From Allantophomopsis cytisporea (Eukaryota > Ascomycota > Leotiomycetes > Phacidiales > Phacidiaceae), in assembly GCA_024752435.1 (NCBI GenBank), contig CP103020.1:1488001-1552000 (forward strand): 64,000 nt of DNA, in the 5' to 3' direction. Position 1 is the first letter of the stretch, and each line of letters begins with the position of its first letter. A model generated the notes under the pieces. That model saw only the letters and a program-made list of their open reading frames with translations. It ran no database searches and was not told the DNA's origin. The translations under genes were made by a program, and so were the position numbers. This document shows, piece by piece, positions 57,401 to 64,000 of this stretch.

Positions 57401-59828
57401 ATAAGAAGCAACCGTTGAGACAGAAATGTCAAGACTTGATGAACGAACAAGCAGACGGACAGACGAACAGATAGAGAGACGTAGCCTGCGTCCTCGGATA
57501 GTTGAAAATTCTCGATCTTCTGGATCAGTCGACTCATCATCAAGTCCGTATGCACAGTGAAATCTGTTTGCATCTCGAATATCTCGGCCGAGGAGAGATG
57601 AGCCGAGGTCAACACACAAGAACAACACTTCCGCAATGCCTTACGAGTATCATCGTATGGGTATTATGAGACCATAGTGCGACTGCTAGATGAGAAAGGG
57701 GCCGATACCAACCTACAAGGTGCTTACTGTGACACGGTTCTACGAGCAACGGTACAGCGTGAAGATATACAGACCACACAAACATGTAATGTCAAACCAC
57801 AGCGGCCGGCCAAGGAGTGTTCTAAAGATAGGTTATCATCGGAGCTCATATATGTAGGTTTTTTTCTATAATCTATTTACAGCTGTGCAATGTGTACCGA
57901 AAGGAAGTCAATATCCTCGCCAGAGGCAGCAAGAGCTTGTCGAAACGCTGGCACAATAGTACGGAATGTATCGCCAGGACCTTCGTCGAAGCGTATGCTG
58001 TAGCAATAGTGCCTGTCTTCATTTTGGCACGGCACCTGGTCGCCGCTATGTTACATTTTCCACGCTATTTCTGGGAAGACGTCCCGACGCTCAGAATGCA
58101 CTGTTTCCACGCTTCAATAGGTATACAGTTCGCAACTTTTCAGTCCGTTAAGAGACCCCAAGACATTCTCTAGATATTTCTCCTGTTGATCTGAAATGGT
58201 GTCGGTGTTGGGTTCGACAAGCAGCGACTTGGCATTCTCGGCCGGATAAAAGGGACCACATCTTGTTCCTATTCCATGTTTCCAAAGATTCATGTGGATG
58301 TGTTTCGCTCGTGGCAGTATGTCTGTACGATTATCGCCGGCGACAATGATGAATGTTCGGGTGGAAAGGAAGGCTCATTTCGTTCGAGGTTCATATCCTT
58401 GGCAGTAGGCTTGCGGACTTGTCCTTCTGAGTGAAGAAGATCTCCTACTTGTGCAAACACGGTTCTTCTACCACTGTTTATGGCGAAGATGGCGGCGCCG
58501 GCGAAAATATCCTTGCACTTTCATCATGTGACGCTCCCCCATGCTCACCTACGCGCACAAAGTGTTTGATGGAGATAACTCCTTGAAATCATCAAATACC
58601 CATCTGCCGAGCGCTCAAAATGAACTGCTACAATATGAGGTAAGTATCTGATACTACATTGGACGTTTTCTCGAAGCTCAGATGAATAGAACCAGAGAAT
58701 TTACCTCCAGAAGTGTTTGGGCTCCACTCTATTCGAACACGATTCCACATTCTCAGTTTGGAGAACATAATGATGAGAAGCTGGTCCACTTCCGCAGTGA
58801 TCCCTCGCATATAGGCCAGGAAACTCCAGTGGTAAGTACAAACTTTCGAGCTAGAAGACGTGAAGATTTGACTTCTTAATTAGGCCGAGTTTCCTACAAG
58901 CAGTGGGAAGAGGGTATAAGATATCCATAAATCCCTTCACTGTATGTGAATCTTTACTCTATACGCGTTTTGCAGCTCTGAGACTGACTCCCCATTGCTT
59001 CACAGCTCATTGAGTACCTGGTGTCTGGGATATAATCACCTATTTGTTGTTGGATAGGCGTATATCCTCTTATCCAAATGTTACGGTAGTAGCGTTTATT
59101 ACAAAATACATTATATCATCTCCTCATTATCATGACTTCAGAAGGTTGCATTCTTCGTGATTTATTAAAATGTTACTTGATTGACATTAGAGACGTCTTT
59201 GCTCATAAGATGAATACGGGTATATATAGCAGCTGACAGCGATTTAAGTCATGAATTTAAAGTAGTGAAGTCATAGAGCAAGTGGGATGTATACTGTTCA
59301 CGTTTATGATGTGTTATTATAGTCCTGTAAACACTCATGTAAGAAGACCAAGAGGCGCTGTGTTCCTCGAACGGGTTACAGACCTGATCAAAAACCAGCA
59401 ATCACGCATTTATATATGAAAAGACACCAAGTGTGTGACAGTAATATATACGTTCAATTACTTGATAACACTATTGAAATCTCCTCTTACATTCCAACCG
59501 TCACGGAGATCAAGCATCTCACAGGCAAAAGAACCTCGCACATTCAACCGTACATCATGTAAACACTAGTATACACACGTAGATACCATCTTCTGACAGC
59601 CTCATCACAGTACACATACAGTCTCGGGAGACTATAAAAACAGGAACGCCAATGTAAATGCTCAAAATGCCGACCCCATCCAAACACACCCACCTACGAT
59701 GCGAAGAAAGCAAAAACACATGCACGCATGCTGGAATGCAAACGCGCTAGACTCGAGGCTTGAAAAGGATGCGGGTAAATACACTCCAATATAACGCCAA
59801 TGATGATAAAGAGAGCTGTAGCATGGGA
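54454..59828. other. gene-poor region with degenerate coding traces
   Basis: 5.4 kb with no intact gene. An ankyrin-like relic is at about 57.62-57.76 kb, and a weaker coding-like stretch (helical, Leu-rich) at 56.6-57.1 kb on the same strand could be an earlier part of the same dead gene. Elsewhere only short random frames. Confidence 0.5.
57626..57760 (+). pseudogene. ankyrin-repeat gene relic
   Basis: The plus strand reads RNALRVSSYGYYETIVRLL then DEKGADTNLQGAYCDTVLRAT before it decays. This is close to the ankyrin repeats of fungal NACHT/ankyrin proteins, where LLLEKGADVN and GN-AL-AAS motifs recur. Only about one and a half repeats survive, the flanking frames are broken by stops, and no NACHT P-loop is visible. 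A stretch at 56599-56937 (LIHQLQLNS) may be a trace of the helical N-terminal domain, which is uncertain. Confidence 0.5.
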
Positions 59829-61954
59829 CTAATAAACATCGCGAAGTGGACGAGCCAAGAGGTTGATTAGGGAATCGAGATCTTTCCAATTCTCTGGCTT
59901 TTCCGCAAACTTGCGATGTTTGCGGGAGAGGATGTGCTGTAATGATATTAGCATTGGAAGGTAACGCGGATGAGAGATCACTTTACCTCTTCGAAGTCCT
60001 CGAATTTATCTTGGCAGTTTTCACAGTAACCTGGCTTTGGATCGCGCTTCTCAAGCTTTCGCTTTTGTACGGCCTTGGCCTTGCGAGCTGCCTCGATACG
60101 ACGAGAGTTCTCTTCCATTTCAGAAGGGTCAAAGTCTTCTTCGATCTTCTTTTTCACAACCCGTTGGCTTGTGTCTTCACGCGTAGCAACACTGATATCA
60201 GTCATACGATGAGAGCTAGTAAGGCCATGAGACGCTGGACCACTGTTTCTTTCAAGAACCTTTCTTTGGAGACCATGGACTTCCTTACTTGTACCTGCCT
60301 TGACTCCAGGGGCCGCAGCAGTAGAGGAAATCATCTGAGATCGAATCGCCGAGGTAATGTTGGAAGGCTGTACACCCGACGCAACGGGTTCACCACCAAA
60401 GTGACGAGCAGGCCCAGCACGGGATATAAATGCATTACTTGGTCCTGATTGCTCATCCTTTAATGGAACACTCTTGGGAGGATCAAAGGGATTGGACTGT
60501 TTCGTAGCAACGGAGACTGATCGATTATCATTCTCCATTTCCATGAGCGTTCGCTTTCCAGTAACAGCCCGTGGGGGCTGCATGCGAGAAGGCTCAACGG
60601 TAGCACGAGAACGCGGGGCAGCAGCTCTCTCTCGTTCCTGCTGTCGCTGCTGTCGAATCAGTTCTTTCTCCTGATCGCGTCGACTATAGTCGACTTCCTC
60701 GATAAACGGACATTTTCCGTTAGCAACACTACGGAACTGTGGCCAATCACCGTCCTCCTTACGTGATACCTTGGCATATTCCCGAACCATGATTGGTCTC
60801 GTCCTCTCGTCAATATCATGAATATATATGAAAGGGCCCTTGAAGATGTTCATCTCCTTATTGGCAACAGTTGGATCACGATCCGAGGGGCCGTTGACAC
60901 GCTCATTGCGTAACAACTGAAACAAGTCTGCTTCGCGTGTAGCAAGATTGCTCTGTACAGATTTCCCCCGAGTGTTATGACCATGTTGTACTTGGGAGCC
61001 CGTATCTGTTTGGAACATTGTCGTCATCATACGCTGAAGCTTTTCTAATGCCCATATTTTCATGCCAAGCTCTCTCGCCCGGTACAAAACATCTGTGTTC
61101 CTACTCGTTTGACGGCGTGGGTCATTATCGTGGCCATGGCCTCCAGTTCTTCGCCCCATTGGTGCCTCGAAGGTGAATCGTCCATGACGAAGCATATTAG
61201 GATCTTGTTCTGAAGATCGGTCTAGAAGAATCGGGTTGATTGTTTGAGGGTGATGATCATGTTGGCCCTGTGAGATATCACCATTAGAAGAAGCTGAAAT
61301 TGTATCGGCCGAATTTGGGACTTCGTGTTCGGGTGGAATGTTTCGAGTTGTGACGACGTGGGTAACTGCATTCGAGAAGAATTTCTCTTCGCGCTTTCGA
61401 GAATTGTCAGTAATGGATCACTATAATGAGAGATGAAGAGAACATACAGCACCAAGAGCAATCACTTGCTTAGCATGCTTTTGCCGTACGTCTTCTGGGA
61501 CACTTTCGAAGTAGAACACAAACTTGGGGAAGACCCGACGGTAATGTTTCTGCCATTGTCTGATATTCTCAAGGTTTTCTTCATCAGTTTTCTCTTGTTT
61601 CTCTGCCCTCACAGAGGTGGTTTCTGGCCGGACTGAGGCTGCGGCTGCGAGTCTCTGATTCAATCGTGTAGTCTGGGAAGTATTGGATCTCGAGAAAACA
61701 CGTCCATCTGCAGTCTGATTTCGCGGTGGTGTCCTCAGTGGTTTTGCTTCAACAGCTTGCTTCTTTGGTGGAGGTTGTCCTCCATAGGATTCTTCGCGTT
61801 GCACTGAGAGATATGATCGCTTCGGCTTGGATGTTGTGACGGCCGCAGCGCGGTTTTGGTAGTTGGCGGCATTGGGATTCGTGGTAAGAGGTACTCTGCG
61901 ACTAGACATACTGGACAGAGAATGTGTCGAGGGGGATATGGATATTTCTGCCAT
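59829..61954 (-). CDS. dbf4: Dbf4/Dfp1-type regulatory subunit of Cdc7 kinase
   Basis: Activates and targets the Cdc7 (DDK) kinase to replication origins. Minus-strand exons are 61954-61448, 61393-59987 and 59936-59829, giving 673 residues. The three Dbf4 motifs are seen in order. Motif N (BRCT-like) is at about 138-200 (FVFYFESVPEDVRQKHAKQV, then VTHVVTTRNIP after the first junction). Motif M follows (FKGPFIYIHDIDERTRPIMV, KCPFIEE). Motif C is a CCHH zinc finger at the C-terminus (GYCENCQDKFEDFEEH, LSRKHRKFA). The last short intron lies inside the finger, so the histidines are only recovered by splicing. Linkers are basic and low in order. An in-frame Met at 61972 is an alternative start. 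Confidence 0.92.
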
Positions 61955-63376
61955 ATAGATGTGTAGCCCCAAGCTGCGCTGGGGGAAAGGAGTGGTGGGG
62001 GGAGTAAGTTTGGAAGTCCCACGCGACTTTTGCTACACGTGAAGTCTTCCTTGAAATCTCTTATAGAGGCATTTGAAATGATGATTGCGAATCCGAGCTG
62101 TATAGTTCCTGGAAGGCAAAGGTCCTGACAGGACAATAGAAGAGAGCGAAGGGGGATAATGCTCGTATTGCTCTTATGGCACGTAAGAGTTTCTGGGTGA
62201 CGGTCTGTATGTTTACTCGCTATGAACCTGATGTTTTGGTAGTCCGAGCGTCCATCCTTTGCTTCGCGCCTGCCATCCAATCAAATTCCAATGTCATAAC
62301 AACCCCCGGTAACCCTTTCACGCAAGTCCGTCATGAAAGCGGACGAGTTCATTAATTCATAAATCCATTAATAATTCACTGTTTTGAACATAAATCTGTT
62401 ATGCAAGTTACCTTTACTCATACCATCTCACGATAACACTACGATGACCGTAAGGTAAGATAATGAAACGACATTTCAACGACAATGCACCCATTGCACG
62501 TCATATCGAGAAAACGACGCTGTAGATACCTTTACTGGGCCGGTGCTTGGATCATTGTTACGATCAAGCACATCACCATCACCATGTTGGTCAATACATT
62601 GGTCTTCGTACTCACAATTGCTCGGGATATACTTGGGACAGAAATTTGTGAGCCCGATTGATCGTATATTACAGTCGAGCTTAATATCTACTTCTAGACG
62701 ATGATGGATAATCACTACACTTCCATGTTCTGAAGACATGTCGAAGACAGTGTTGCTATGCAAGAGATAGCCATTTGGTCCTAACAACGGAGCATTTCAA
62801 AGAAGCAACGGGCATCGAGCCTCTTCATGAGTAGTTTTGGACTTGTTTCTTACAACTTGTAATCTGTTGTAATAACATAAATATCTACTGAGCTTGGATT
62901 TCAGAGATTGTCGATGGTAAGCTCATACAACATTCATAGCCATGTACAGGTGATAATCTTAAGAAGGGCGACGGACTTCAAAAGATAACATGATGAAATG
63001 ATGCAGACCTTGATCGCATATCTTGATAGCGAGATGATTGCGTTATAAGTGGAGAGGCACAGTTTTTTACCTCCAATTTTCCATCACGACAAAAGACATG
63101 TTATAACCGTGTTGAAATTACGCGCTGTCAAGCATCCTTCTTGCTCTTACAATAATCACCTAGCCTTGCTACCTCATGCATTCTTGAGCTTGTTCGCGGC
63201 TAGGGGTTATGCTTTGGGAAGTCTGGACGGTTTGAAGAGGCGTCTTCGAGAAATGCAGATCACGTATGTAACATAAGGTATTCGGGTTCGGTGTTTGTGG
63301 CGCATGCGTTTTTATTCACCTTCTTTGCTGCTTGCAGTCATATCCCTCTCAAGGCTTATCCATACAGCATGGCATT
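61955..63376. other. region upstream of dbf4
   Basis: The dbf4 promoter lies at the low end. Apart from the doubtful frame at 62476-62787 nothing was recognised. Confidence 0.5.
62476..62787 (-). CDS. unidentified open frame, possible exon
   Basis: A 103-codon minus-strand frame that reads smoothly (NGYLLHSNTVFDMSSEHGS, CEYEDQCIDQHGDGDV) with four cysteines, and a possible GTATCT donor after GPVK. No Met-initiated gene could be assembled, and no family is recognised. It may be an exon, a pseudogene piece or chance. Confidence 0.2.
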   Translation of the reverse strand: MLGPNGYLLHSNTVFDMSSEHGSVVIIHHRLEVDIKLDCNIRSIGLTNFCPKYIPSNCEYEDQCIDQHGDGDVLDRNNDPSTGPVKVSTASFSRYDVQWVHCR

Positions 63377-64000
63377 CTACCCGCATATTCTCAAATAAGC
63401 GTTGAGGCACTGGAGTAGAGTATTACGAAGTATTTGAGAAGTGAAGTCTATTGATATCAATATGAGAGCATTGGAATGTACTTACATATCTTTCGTTTAA
63501 TCCCAGGAAGATGGGAGCTGGAACTTTTGCTTCATTTGGCACAGTATTTGTGATTTCTTGCCTCCATCTCCACTTCGGCCAAAAGCGTTGAATTAGCTCA
63601 TGAGTATCCGGCCTCTCGTCATCATCCGTATGTGCGTCGGACGGCGACAATTGCTTAATGATTTCAGAGCTTTCTCAAGTCAAGATCATGACCAAATAAA
63701 AGCCATCGCAATATCCCAAGTCAAGGCATTATGGAGCGCGTGAGAATAAGACTTGATCTTTCACAAAGACCATCACATCCAGCTGCAGCCAACAGTTTTG
63801 GTCTCTTAAATAGGCCAAGTATGCTTTTGGTTTGAATTTGATATACTCAGTTTTGGGTTGGGTGCATATGCCGTGGAACTGAAATGGAAGAGGTCCGTCA
63901 CCCACTCGTACCATAAGCTGCCCCTCATCATTGAGACACACATCAGATTGCCCCGCCTTTGAAGAAGAGCAAAGAAGTTCTTTGATGGCTCACAAAAATA
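63377..64000 (-). CDS. probable 3' part of an unidentified gene, cut by the window edge
   Basis: Minus-strand coding-like exons run toward the left. One reads QLMVRVGDGPLPFQFHGIC and on to VMVFVKDQ (within 63941-63729). Another reads TDDDERPDTHELIQRFWPKW, then VPAPIFLGLNERY (down to 63486), and ends at a clear GTAAGT donor. With the acceptor after CTCCAG (63410-63485 intron, 76 bp) the frame continues CLNAYLRICG and stops at 63377. How the first two exons join is not clear. The family is not recognised; the 5' end lies beyond the window. Confidence 0.35.

Overview
This window looks like nuclear DNA of a filamentous ascomycete (Pezizomycotina). The genes are eukaryotic, with short introns (about 46-76 bp) that have GTANGT-type donors and CTAAC/CTGAC-like branch sites. 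Several families are typical of such fungi: Zn(II)2Cys6 regulator, DUF6594-type membrane protein, Fmp52, fungal Ste20-type PAK. The overall look suggests Leotiomycetes (Botrytis/Sclerotinia relatives), but that is a guess. I saw no prokaryotic or viral genes, tRNA, rRNA, CRISPR array or intact transposon.

Layout. 1-4.8 kb is a microsatellite-dense stretch with no gene, leading into a PAK/Ste20 kinase (4.8-7.6 kb). A hypothetical protein (9.3-10.3 kb) follows, then a methionine-R-sulfoxide reductase (10.7-11.4). Three membrane-traffic genes come next: an ArfGAP (11.7-13.5), a Bet1/Sft1-like SNARE (13.8-14.1) and a Ysc84/Lsb3-type SYLF-SH3 protein (14.8-16.2). 17.6-18.7 kb holds the most unusual gene: a hydrophilic protein with 19 copies of a GNHDP motif. 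A Nudix hydrolase (19.2-19.8), the ER chaperone BiP/Kar2 with C-terminal HDEL (20.4-22.6), the ribosome-rescue GTPase Hbs1 (24.6-27.2) and an Nse2/Mms21-type SUMO ligase (28.5-29.8) follow.

31-48.7 kb carries metabolism and transport: an FAD monooxygenase, sulfite reductase flavoprotein subunit (Met10), Fmp52, a small GGAGN-motif protein, an ammonium transporter, a zinc-cluster regulator, a fungal multi-pass membrane protein and an acyltransferase-3 family protein. About 48.8-59.8 kb is gene-poor; it contains one DUF6594-like membrane gene (53.1-54.5) and an ankyrin-repeat relic near 57.6 kb. 59.8-62 kb holds the Dbf4/Dfp1 regulatory subunit of Cdc7 kinase. A probable unidentified gene runs off the right edge on the minus strand.

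Most genes are single housekeeping loci and do not form an evident biosynthetic cluster. Loose themes are secretion and trafficking (ArfGAP, SNARE, Ysc84, BiP), actin/polarity (PAK, Ysc84) and genome maintenance (Nse2, Dbf4). Exon boundaries were set by eye from splice signals, reading-frame continuity and family motifs. All total CDS lengths given for complete spliced genes are multiples of three.
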